A stretch of 9,872 nt of DNA from Chloroflexota bacterium. Its GTDB lineage: Bacteria; Chloroflexota; Chloroflexia; QHBQ01; JADMIH01. Location: the NCBI GenBank assembly GCA_015478675.1, contig JADMIH010000145.1, positions 1 through 9,872 on the forward strand, read 5' to 3'. The translations under genes and the position numbers were made by a program. Below, one piece after another: positions 1-5,954 of this stretch; the first letter of the stretch is position 1, and each line of letters begins with the position of its first letter. Under the pieces are notes generated by a model. The model made no database searches and was not told the origin of the DNA. It worked only from the letters and a program-made list of their open reading frames with translations.

Positions 1-1376
1 CCACCCATCATGCCGCGTGAGATGATGCTGATTTTATGCACCGGGTCCACGTTGGGGAGCATGCGCGCTACGAGGGCGTGGCCCACCTCATGGTAAGCGG
101 TGATCGCTTTCTCGCGGTCCGAGATGAGGCGGCTGCGACGCTCAGGCCCCGCGATTACGCGGTCAATAGCCTCTTCCATCTCAGCAGTGGAGATCGTCTT
201 GCGATTGCGGCGAGCGGCGAGGATCGCGCCCTCATTCACCAGGTTCTCGAGGTCCGCGCCGGAGAAGCCAGGCGTTTGCTTTGCCAGCGTCTCCAGGGTG
301 ACATTCTTATCGAGTGGCTTGCCGCGGCTGTGAACGCCTAATATAGCCATACGGCCCTTGATGTCAGGGCGATCAAGCACCACCTGGCGGTCAAAGCGGC
401 CAGGGCGCAGCAGCGCAGGATCGAGCACATCGGGGCGGTTGGTAGCCGCCAGCACTATGATATTGGTCTGGCTGTCAAAGCCATCCATCTCAACCAGTAT
501 CTGGTTGAGCGTTTGCTCGCGCTCGTCGTGCGAACCGCCTAGGCCCGCACCACGCTGGCGACCTACAGCGTCGATCTCGTCCACAAATATGATGCAGGGG
601 GCGTTACGCTTGGCCTGGTCGAAGAGGTCACGCACACGGGACGCCCCAACGCCAACGAACATCTCTACGAACTCCGAGCCGGAGATTGAGAAGAAAGGAA
701 CACCTGCTTCACCTGCCACCGCTCGCGAGAGCATAGTCTTGCCTGTACCTGGGGGGCCAACCAGCAGCACGCCACGCGGAATACGAGCCCCAAGTGAGTT
801 GAACTTGTCCGGATATTTGAGGAACTCTACAACCTCCGCAAGCTCTTGTTTAGCCTCGTCCACCCCCGCCACATCTGCGAAGGTGATCGTCGGCTTGTTA
901 CCTGTGAAGAGGCGCGCTCTCGACTTGCCGAAGGACATCGCCTGGCTGTTGGTGCCTTGCGCCTGCCTCATCATAAAGACAAATGCGCCAACAAGAAAGA
1001 GGGTTGGCAGCAAGAAGCCGAGTAGGCTGAGGTAGCCACCCCAGCTTGAGGCTTTCTGAACCTCTATGATAGGCATCGACTCGGGTTTTACGCCGGCATC
1101 CTGCAACACCTTTGTAATAGCTGTATTAGGCTCCTGCGTCGAGGTCTTTTCCTGATCGCCCTTGCAGTCGGTGCTGTAGCAGATCGTCAGGTCGTTACTA
1201 TCTTCGTGCGCGATAATCTTTACAATTTTCCCGTTGGTCGCATCTTTTATAACGTCCGAGATAGGTATCGAGGCGCTCGGACTGCGCTGAGTTATGAATG
1301 TGAGGAAGAAAAGCAGCATGGCGACCATGATGATTATCCACACAAAGCTGTTCCGTAACCATTTATTATCAGTCAT
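1..1376 (-). CDS. ftsH: ATP-dependent zinc metalloprotease FtsH (partial, 3' end outside window)
   Basis: Membrane-anchored AAA+ protease that unfolds and degrades membrane and short-lived cytosolic proteins as a hexamer. About 458 codons are visible, read on the minus strand from ATG at 1376. They show a first transmembrane segment (about residues 8-28), an extracytoplasmic domain (about 30-110), a second transmembrane segment (about 115-137), Walker A GPPGTGKT (207-214), Walker B ending VDEID (D266, E267), the second region of homology with arginine fingers R324 and R327, and the zinc site HEVGH (429-433). Full-length family members are usually 600-700 residues, so the third zinc ligand and the rest of the protease domain lie beyond base 1. 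The start is supported by GGAGG at 1390-1386, nine bases upstream. The extracytoplasmic domain has two closely spaced cysteines (C66, C71), which is unusual. No frameshift is visible. Identification is secure from the motifs. Confidence 0.97.
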   Translation of the reverse strand, partial: MTDNKWLRNSFVWIIIMVAMLLFFLTFITQRSPSASIPISDVIKDATNGKIVKIIAHEDSNDLTICYSTDCKGDQEKTSTQEPNTAITKVLQDAGVKPESMPIIEVQKASSWGGYLSLLGFLLPTLFLVGAFVFMMRQAQGTNSQAMSFGKSRARLFTGNKPTITFADVAGVDEAKQELAEVVEFLKYPDKFNSLGARIPRGVLLVGPPGTGKTMLSRAVAGEAGVPFFSISGSEFVEMFVGVGASRVRDLFDQAKRNAPCIIFVDEIDAVGRQRGAGLGGSHDEREQTLNQILVEMDGFDSQTNIIVLAATNRPDVLDPALLRPGRFDRQVVLDRPDIKGRMAILGVHSRGKPLDKNVTLETLAKQTPGFSGADLENLVNEGAILAARRNRKTISTAEMEEAIDRVIAGPERRSRLISDREKAITAYHEVGHALVARMLPNVDPVHKISIISRGMMG

Positions 1377-1381
1377 AAAAT

Positions 1382-1401
1382 TATTCCTCCCGATAATCGG
1401 G
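1382..1401 (-). promoter_or_regulatory. ftsH ribosome binding site overlapped by a small hairpin
   Basis: The minus strand has a strong Shine-Dalgarno, GGGAGGAA (1391-1384), whose GGAGG core is nine bases from the ftsH ATG. Its first three G bases form the 3' arm of a 5-bp hairpin, CCCGA-TTA-TCGGG (1401-1389). The stem could partly mask the ribosome binding site. The overlap is seen directly; a control role is inference. Confidence 0.6.
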
Positions 1402-1407
1402 TCTGTG

Positions 1408-1444
1408 GCTACACTACCGCAGGTGGCCCCGGCGGTAGTGTAGC
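1408..1444 (-). promoter_or_regulatory. Perfect 13-bp inverted repeat in the ftsH leader
   Basis: The arms GCTACACTACCGC (1408-1420) and GCGGTAGTGTAGC (1432-1444) are exact reverse complements around an 11-base GC-rich loop. The repeat lies 32 bases upstream of the ftsH ATG, within the predicted transcript. It could be an RNA hairpin controlling translation or attenuation, or a dyad operator bound as DNA. It has the general shape of a heat-shock dyad but does not match the CIRCE consensus. No T-run follows it, so a simple intrinsic terminator is unlikely. Confidence 0.7.
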
Positions 1445-1637
1445 TAGCACGCCACCACCGGAAACAAAAAGCCTAGCACCGGCCAGTTGAATGGGATTAC
1501 GCCCTCAAAGGCGCCTCAACCATGATGCTAAGCCAAACAGTCATCGCTCTCGTAATTTATTTGTCTCAGTTAAGTTAACGCTTCTTCTCCGAAATGGGTT
1601 CTAAAACCGGGCCAAATTATGAATGTTTGTCTTGTGA

Positions 1638-1666
1638 ATTATACACTTCATCGAGATACGTGTCAA
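1638..1666 (-). promoter_or_regulatory. Consensus sigma-70-type promoter of ftsH
   Basis: On the minus strand TTGACA (1666-1661), a 17-base spacer and TATAAT (1643-1638) match both consensus hexamers exactly at optimal spacing. Transcription would start near 1631, giving an ftsH leader of about 255 nt. The 8-bp target duplication of the upstream miniature element ends only six bases before the -35 box, so the element abuts but does not break the promoter. Between promoter and ATG (1377-1637) there is no other gene: only the two hairpins listed separately and a possible 15-codon upstream reading frame (1544-1497). Confidence 0.85.
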
Positions 1667-1672
1667 AGCGAT

Positions 1673-1680
1673 CAGGCGTT
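1673..1680. repeat. Target-site duplication, left copy (right copy 1876-1883)
   Basis: The octamer CAGGCGTT directly abuts the left terminal inverted repeat of the miniature element. It occurs again, exactly, abutting the right terminal repeat at 1876-1883. Identical flanks show that the element inserted here by transposition. Confidence 0.85.
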
Positions 1681-1875
1681 GTAAGTGTTCAGATTTAGGG
1701 TGGAGCAATCTTCTTGGGGTATCTGTGGAGGCGTACCCTTACGCACCCGCACCCTATGCCCCTTTCCCATGAAGGGAGAGGGGGCTTTGTTGCTGGGGAG
1801 TATATCTCCCATGAAGGGAGAGGGGGCATGGGGTGAGGGGAGGGATGCCCCTGCACCCATACTCTGAACACTTAC
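1681..1875. mobile_element. Miniature inverted-repeat transposable element (MITE), 195 bp, with target duplication
   Basis: The element starts with GTAAGTGTTCAGA (1681-1693) and ends with its exact reverse complement (1863-1875), giving perfect 13-bp terminal inverted repeats. It is flanked immediately on both sides by the 8-bp direct repeat CAGGCGTT (1673-1680 and 1876-1883), a clean target-site duplication. It holds no plausible protein gene. Inside, a 21-base unit occurs twice (1765-1785 and 1807-1827), and C-rich and G-rich tracts can pair, for example 1759-1768 with 1774-1783 (10 bp, one G-U). Ends beginning GTAA with an 8-bp duplication resemble the IS66 family as I recall it, so a non-autonomous element moved by such a transposase is a reasonable inference. 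It lies between the stress-protein gene and the ftsH promoter. Confidence 0.88.
1765..1827. repeat. 21-bp direct repeat inside the miniature element (two copies)
   Basis: Identical 21-base units occupy 1765-1785 and 1807-1827, starting 42 bases apart. Each consists of TCCCATGAAG followed by a purine-rich GGAGAGGGGGC tract. Each unit can fold locally because the CCC before ATGAA pairs with the GGG after it. With only two units, this is not an array. Confidence 0.8.
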
Positions 1876-1939
1876 CAGGCGTTGCAAATCTTGGGAGTTG
1901 GGATAGTAGAAAGCCTCAAGCCGCCTTTGCGGAAGACGG

Positions 1940-3079
1940 TTAGTCAGTATTGGTGTTGTCACCAGGACCTCGGATGTCCGCGGCACGCTCTACAGTTGTG
2001 CCTGCGGTTGAGGGAGGACGGCGCTCTGAGGGCGCAGCTTCACTATTAGCCTCCACATCAGCATCAGTAGAGGTGACCTCCACGCCGGGCGTCCTCTTCA
2101 GGTTTTCAGCGTAACCGGGCATCTGCTCATATATATCTCGCTCCTCAGGCTCGATGGGAATAGACGCCTCCTCTTGCCTGGCGCGGTCACTGTTCTTATC
2201 AAGCACAGAAGGGCCGGTGTCAGGGCTCAGCCTGTCGCCAAGGTCATCGGTTGAGCTACGGCCTCCCGTCTCGTAAGCCATGCTGTTTGGGGTTGAGCCT
2301 TTGAAGTCGGAGCGCTCGTGCGTCTCTTCGCCTGCCTCCGAGCCGATACCCACTGTAGATCCGGAGACCCCATAGCCGGTAGTAAGGGGGGTGCCTGCCG
2401 TGCCGTAGGCTCCAGTTTCCGGGTCAAAAGCACCTTTAGTGCCTGTCAAACTATTCGGGTCTCTGCCCACTTGATCTTCGGCCATGATGTCGTTCTCCTT
2501 TTCACTACTGGTAAATAGAGAGGCGGGTAGAGCGATAGGCGCGGTTTCACTAACGGCGCCTGGCGCGCCTGTGGATGTCGCACCATTCACTCTAAGTATG
2601 TCTGCGGTGCGGGAGGTCAAATCAGAGGGTGGGTGAGCTGTAATCAGCACGCCACCTTGACGATCCACCACACCTGAGCGAGCGCCAGAAGCAATCAGCG
2701 AGCCGATCAAGGCCCCTATCCCTGCGCCGAAAAGCAGTGCTGTGAGCATCGCCGCCGCCACTGCCGAGCCAACTGTGGTGCCGACCCCCGGCATCGCCTC
2801 GCTCGTCACGCCCGGCAATACCACCGCGCCTACGGCGATAGCCCATCCTAGAAATGCTCCGAACAAACCCCCTAGAGCAGCGCCCACTGCGGCAGAAACG
2901 GAAATCGGGCGGGCTGAAGGCGCAACCTGGCCTGATGGGGACTCTCCGGTTGTTGTGGAGATTTGCTGCGCTGTCAGGCCGAGGCTATATAGCTGTTCAA
3001 CAACTTCTTCGGCATCATCAGGACTGTCGAAGAAGCCTGTAACGCTCTCGCTATCTTCGGCGGAATTATGAATTATCAA
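1940..3079 (-). CDS. Glycine-zipper stress-type membrane protein (general stress protein 17M-like) with disordered C-terminal half
   Basis: The N-terminal part resembles general stress protein 17M/YflT-like proteins. It has a short alpha/beta segment (about residues 14-45: a phenylalanine, an A/E-rich helix, then a turn with ISTTT), a Gly/Ala-rich hydrophobic stretch (about 62-132, probably two membrane helices with small-residue zippers and a PG-x-G turn), and a returning strand with GGVLITAH (142-149) followed by ADILRVNGA. Residues about 200-379 are hydrophilic and rich in Gly, Ser, Thr, Asp and Glu, likely disordered, with no domain I recognise. The TTG start at 3079 is supported by AGGAAG ten bases upstream. 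An ATG at 2485 (residue 199) has its own strong Shine-Dalgarno, so the second half may also be made alone (181 residues) or may descend from a separate gene. Function is unknown; a role in envelope stress is inference from the family. Confidence 0.72.
   Translation of the reverse strand: MIIHNSAEDSESVTGFFDSPDDAEEVVEQLYSLGLTAQQISTTTGESPSGQVAPSARPISVSAAVGAALGGLFGAFLGWAIAVGAVVLPGVTSEAMPGVGTTVGSAVAAAMLTALLFGAGIGALIGSLIASGARSGVVDRQGGVLITAHPPSDLTSRTADILRVNGATSTGAPGAVSETAPIALPASLFTSSEKENDIMAEDQVGRDPNSLTGTKGAFDPETGAYGTAGTPLTTGYGVSGSTVGIGSEAGEETHERSDFKGSTPNSMAYETGGRSSTDDLGDRLSPDTGPSVLDKNSDRARQEEASIPIEPEERDIYEQMPGYAENLKRTPGVEVTSTDADVEANSEAAPSERRPPSTAGTTVERAADIRGPGDNTNTD
2483..2500 (-). promoter_or_regulatory. 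Internal ribosome binding site and ATG within the stress-protein gene
   Basis: AAGGAG (2500-2495) lies nine bases before an in-frame ATG (2485-2483) on the minus strand. This signal is stronger than that of the TTG start at 3079. It falls exactly at the boundary between the membrane domain and the disordered hydrophilic half, suggesting independent translation of the C-terminal 181 residues. Confidence 0.55.
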
Positions 3080-3120
3080 TTAGCAATTACTTCCTAGCTT
3101 CGCGGAGTTAGCAGTTATGA

Positions 3121-3149
3121 ATTATAAATTATGGATTAGATTACCGCAA
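3121..3149 (-). promoter_or_regulatory. Predicted promoter of the stress-protein gene
   Basis: On the minus strand a perfect TATAAT (3126-3121) follows a weak -35, TTGCGG (3149-3144), with a 17-base spacer. Transcription would begin near 3114, about 35 bases before the TTG start. The AT-rich setting produces TATAAT by chance more easily, so confidence is moderate. Confidence 0.45.
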
Positions 3150-3171
3150 TTACCAGTTGATAATTTATAAT
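3121..3171. repeat. AT-rich inverted repeat between divergent genes
   Basis: ATTATAAATTAT (3121-3132) and ATAATTTATAAT (3160-3171) are exact reverse complements separated by 27 bases. They lie in an AT-rich strip (about 3065-3185) with recurring GAATTAT/TAATTC words. Each arm contains a TATAAT-like box facing away from the other. The dyad may simply reflect paired promoters, or be an operator or a degenerate intergenic repeat. Confidence 0.55.
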
Positions 3172-3177
3172 TATAAT
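3150..3177 (+). promoter_or_regulatory. Predicted promoter of comEC
   Basis: TTACCA (3150-3155), a 16-base spacer and TATAAT (3172-3177) face comEC. The predicted start of transcription, near 3184, lies just before the Shine-Dalgarno at 3194-3198. A second TATAAT at 3166-3171 makes the exact box uncertain. Confidence 0.4.
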
Positions 3178-3190
3178 TCACAATTCCACC

Positions 3191-3208
3191 GTAGGAGGGG
3201 CGCTGCTG
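3191..3208 (+). promoter_or_regulatory. Ribosome binding site that favours a CTG start for comEC
   Basis: GGAGG (3194-3198) is the only good Shine-Dalgarno ahead of comEC. It lies seven bases before an in-frame CTG (3206-3208) but 28 bases before the first conventional start, TTG at 3227. Starting at CTG also completes the first hydrophobic segment. The spacing is seen; use of CTG is inference. Confidence 0.5.
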
Positions 3209-4813
3209 AACTCGATAGGGTGGAGCTTGGCCTGGACCGTGGGGTGTGCGCTTGGGCTGTGGGCCATTTCGCAGCACCCAGGTGGCCTGGAGAGTGGCTA
3301 CGGGTGGCTTTTGCTTGCGCTGGCTGTATGTACGGCGCTGCTCTTGCTCGCTGCCAGAGGAGACCGCCTGGCGACAGGCACATGCGCATTGCTCGCTTTC
3401 GCCCTTGCGGGTGGTGGGCGCGCATTGCTCATCCACCCTCCCGTTACTGCAAGCGACCTTGCTTACTACAACGGCCCTGCAAGCGGAGCAAACGTAACTG
3501 TTATCGGGCGAGTAGCAGCCGATCCGGTATACGGCGACCGCTGGCAGAGGCTCAGAGTCTCTGCCGAGGCGGTGCGTTGGGGCGGGCGAACTGTGCCGAG
3601 CCTTGTCTCAGGGGATATGTATGCTATGCTCCCCCGCTATCCACTTTTTGGCACTGGTGAGAAGCTCGCCCTCTCAGGTACCTTGACAGTGCCTCCCACT
3701 TTGCCCCGCTTCGACTACGCAGCTTACCTGGCTCGACAAGGGGTCTTCTCCTATATGACCTACCCACAGGTGACGAGCCTGGGGAGTGCGGAGACAGTAT
3801 GGTCCGCTAACTCTCTCACCGAGTGGCGCGGCAAGGTGAGGGCCGCCCTTGAAAAGGCCGTGCCTGAACCGCAAGCAGCGCTGGCGGTCGGTATAGTTAC
3901 CGGAGACAGGTCTTCTATACCCAAGGCTGTGCAGGAAGACTTTCAGAGGAGCGGCACAACGCACATCCTGGCTATATCGGGTGAGAACATATCGCTGATA
4001 GTCGGCTTCGTCTGGCTCGTCTATAGCAGACGCGGACAGAAGCGGCGGCTGCCGCTGTGGTTGCTCTTGCTCTTGCTCCTGGCTTTGGTGATCTATACTC
4101 TCTTCACGGGGGCAACGCCATCTGTGACGCGTGCGGCGGTTATGAGCGCAGCTCTGCTGGCTGCTCCTGTGGTCGGCAGGAGATATGATCCCACGGCGGC
4201 GCTGGCGGTCTCCGCTCTCTTTATGACTGCGCGTGATCCTGATCTACTCGCGGACCCAGGCTTCCAACTTAGCTTCGCCGCCATGCTGGGGATCGTCTAC
4301 CTCTCCCCGCACCTGGTGCACTTCTTCGAGCGCCTGCGGCTCCCTGGCGCGATCAGCTTCCCCCTGGCGACGAGCCTCGGAGCGCAGGCTGCTACACTTC
4401 CGCTGCTGGCTCTACTCTGGGGTCAGGTGTCGCTTGTATCTCCGCTTGCCACCCTTACAGCCGACGTAGCTCTATTGCCACTGATGGTCACAGGCATGGC
4501 GACAGGCATTCTGGGAGCCATAGCACCTGCGGCAGACGCGGCGCTCGGTCCTGTGGTCTGGCTCTGTGCACAGTGGATGCTAATGTGGGTCCACTTCTGG
4601 GCAGCGCCTTCGTGGGCGGCAGTGGATCTGCCTGCAATTAGCACACCCTGGGCGGCGCTCTATTACCTGCTGTTGGCCGGCGGCATCTTCGCAGCACAGG
4701 CCGAGAGGCGGGCACAAATAAAAAGGTGGTTGACGACAAAGTACGCAGTTGGCATGGCCTGCGCTGCGGTCGTGCTCTGGCTCTACCTGCTGATGCTCCT
4801 TTTCAAAAGTTGA
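3206..4813 (+). CDS. comEC: ComEC/Rec2-type DNA-uptake channel lacking the metallo-beta-lactamase domain
   Basis: Polytopic membrane protein of the ComEC family, which carries single-stranded DNA across the cytoplasmic membrane during natural transformation. Numbering from TTG at 3227, it has N-terminal membrane segments (to about residue 70), an extracytoplasmic OB-fold-like region (about 80-190, with VIGRVAADPV and GEKLALSGTL strands), and the competence domain from about 210. That domain includes the signature THILAISGEN (245-254), PSVTRAAVM (298-306) and many later helices. The protein ends after a last membrane helix at 528 residues. The metallo-beta-lactamase-like domain found C-terminally in many homologues of roughly 700-800 residues is absent, and the next 70 bases give no sign of it. 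I place the start at CTG 3206, from the Shine-Dalgarno spacing; TTG 3227 is the conventional alternative. No other competence gene is visible nearby. The family call is firm; uptake activity is inferred. Confidence 0.88.
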   Translation: MNSIGWSLAWTVGCALGLWAISQHPGGLESGYGWLLLALAVCTALLLLAARGDRLATGTCALLAFALAGGGRALLIHPPVTASDLAYYNGPASGANVTVIGRVAADPVYGDRWQRLRVSAEAVRWGGRTVPSLVSGDMYAMLPRYPLFGTGEKLALSGTLTVPPTLPRFDYAAYLARQGVFSYMTYPQVTSLGSAETVWSANSLTEWRGKVRAALEKAVPEPQAALAVGIVTGDRSSIPKAVQEDFQRSGTTHILAISGENISLIVGFVWLVYSRRGQKRRLPLWLLLLLLLALVIYTLFTGATPSVTRAAVMSAALLAAPVVGRRYDPTAALAVSALFMTARDPDLLADPGFQLSFAAMLGIVYLSPHLVHFFERLRLPGAISFPLATSLGAQAATLPLLALLWGQVSLVSPLATLTADVALLPLMVTGMATGILGAIAPAADAALGPVVWLCAQWMLMWVHFWAAPSWAAVDLPAISTPWAALYYLLLAGGIFAAQAERRAQIKRWLTTKYAVGMACAAVVLWLYLLMLLFKS

Positions 4814-4885
4814 GAGAAGCCTCCGGCGGAGTTACGGCCTACATTATAGGTGAGTGAAAGTGGGTTGCCCGCAGATCGCCCCCTG

Positions 4886-5638
4886 CTACGCTCTGCGCGC
4901 AGGCCAGATATAGGCTTTTAGCTTGTGGCAGTAATGTAAAAGAGGCTCTCTTTCGGGCAAGCTGATGTTGTGGGACAAAGCCATTGTGTTACTGAGAGTA
5001 TGAAGAGATGCCTTCTGGAGAGGCCAGGGGTCGTGATGAATATCGCAACGGTAGAGACGCCGGCGGCTTCCAGGGCTGAAGTAGCAGTAGCGCTCGGTAA
5101 GCCAACTCTCAAGGCTGCCAGGCTCCGAACGGTAGACTGCCGAAGTCGGACTGTAGCAGCCATAGAAGGCGGCGGGCGAAGCACAACGAGATGTGCGTTG
5201 GCTGAAAAAGCAGATAGATGCAGAGGTGCGCATTCGCACGCGAGCCATTCGCACATGAGCATTGTAATAAGGTAGGTGGAACCAGGGGCGTGCTAAGGCG
5301 GTTGTAAAGCGATTATCCGTGTCCATACTGAGAAAGAAGACCCCGGGTATGCCGTCGTGGAGCACATAGGTACGAACATTGATTTCAGAAAAGTGAGCTA
5401 CGAGAGGCACTCGCGGCATGCTGTTGAGCCACACATGGCTTAGCCGGAATGGAATAATCCCGAGCCACGCCTGCCCCTCAAAAGTGTCCAGTTCAAGCTC
5501 TGCCGGAATGAGAGGATACAATGCCCCACTTTCAACAGGCCAATGGGCGAAAAGCAGATTGTGCCACGTCTGGGTCATGATCCAACGGCCCACCGGAATG
5601 GAGCGCGAAGAATGTAAGGCGTTTTGCAAGATTCCCAT
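4886..5638 (-). CDS. DUF2071 / YqjF family protein
   Basis: A 250-residue cytosolic protein matching the DUF2071 (YqjF-like) family, whose fold is related to acetoacetate decarboxylase but whose reaction is not established. Recognisable family features, in order, are WHNLLFAHWPV near residue 25, LYPLIPAELELDTFEGQAWLG (about 40-60), an INVRTYV strand with GIPGVFFLSMD, then FHLPYYNA, and near the C-terminus GSLESWLTERYC, a LYRCDIHHDPWPLQ-type segment and PLLHYCHKL. No signal peptide or membrane segment is seen. The ATG at 5638 has a near-perfect Shine-Dalgarno, AAGGAGGT (5652-5645), six bases upstream; the family core begins close to the internal MTQTW at residue 21. It converges with comEC (72-bp gap, no clear terminator) and diverges from tatD, so it is probably transcribed alone. 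No disruption is seen. The family assignment is good, the function unknown. Confidence 0.82.
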   Translation of the reverse strand: MGILQNALHSSRSIPVGRWIMTQTWHNLLFAHWPVESGALYPLIPAELELDTFEGQAWLGIIPFRLSHVWLNSMPRVPLVAHFSEINVRTYVLHDGIPGVFFLSMDTDNRFTTALARPWFHLPYYNAHVRMARVRMRTSASICFFSQRTSRCASPAAFYGCYSPTSAVYRSEPGSLESWLTERYCYFSPGSRRRLYRCDIHHDPWPLQKASLHTLSNTMALSHNISLPEREPLLHYCHKLKAYIWPARRA

Positions 5639-5954
5639 TACGAAACCTCCTTTTACCGGCCCTCTTTGCTGTCACGAGCTTCTTATCTCAATGGCCTTCT
5701 TTCCTCTTACAGTCAGTTTGTGAATTACGTAACTAACATTTGTGATTTATTCTACAATTAATCTTCTGTTAATGCAAGTGGCAGCACATCTCAGTTACGG
5801 ATTACGGATCAGCGATAAGCAGGCAGATGGGATAATGGGTAGTGGCTTGCGGCTCGTCACTCGTAAGCGACGTTGCGCAAGATAGCCAACTGTGGTAGGA
5901 TAACCGCCACAAGCCTGTTATTCTCCCCACCATTACCATCTCCACAGATCAGCC
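5639..5954. other. Divergent intergenic region between the DUF2071 gene and tatD
   Basis: This 316-base stretch holds no convincing gene. The part near the DUF2071 gene (about 5710-5790) is AT-rich and contains a candidate minus-strand promoter, TTGCAT (5777-5772), 17 bases, TAGAAT (5754-5749). Toward tatD there is a candidate plus-strand promoter, TTGCGC (5873-5878), 17 bases, TAGGAT (5896-5901). The -35 hexamers are weak and both promoters are tentative. A short tandem TTACGGA (5796-5809) is also present. I see no RNA gene. Confidence 0.4.

Noticed and set aside
358..1035. 225-codon plus-strand reading frame
   Set aside because: It is the antisense shadow of ftsH, whose minus-strand frame carries all the AAA+ protease motifs.
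1408..1444. CIRCE heat-shock operator
   Set aside because: The dyad has 13-base arms and an 11-base spacer, and its sequence does not match the CIRCE consensus TTAGCACTC-N9-GAGTGCTAA.
1765..1827. Direct repeats as a possible CRISPR array
   Set aside because: Only two units with a 21-base gap, located inside a transposable element, with no cas genes.
1672..1986. 104-codon minus-strand reading frame over the miniature element
   Set aside because: It spans the terminal repeats, both target duplications and the end of the neighbouring gene. Its resemblance to the frame at 9630-9842 comes from the shared DNA repeat, not from a conserved protein.
4814..4885. Bidirectional terminator between comEC and the DUF2071 gene
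   Set aside because: Only a 4-bp stem (CTCC-GGC-GGAG) is seen, with no T-run on either strand.
4886..5638. Frameshift in the DUF2071 gene
   Set aside because: The middle segment (about residues 130-160) looks less conserved, but family-like motifs resume in the same frame (GSLESWLTERYC and onward), so the frame is intact.
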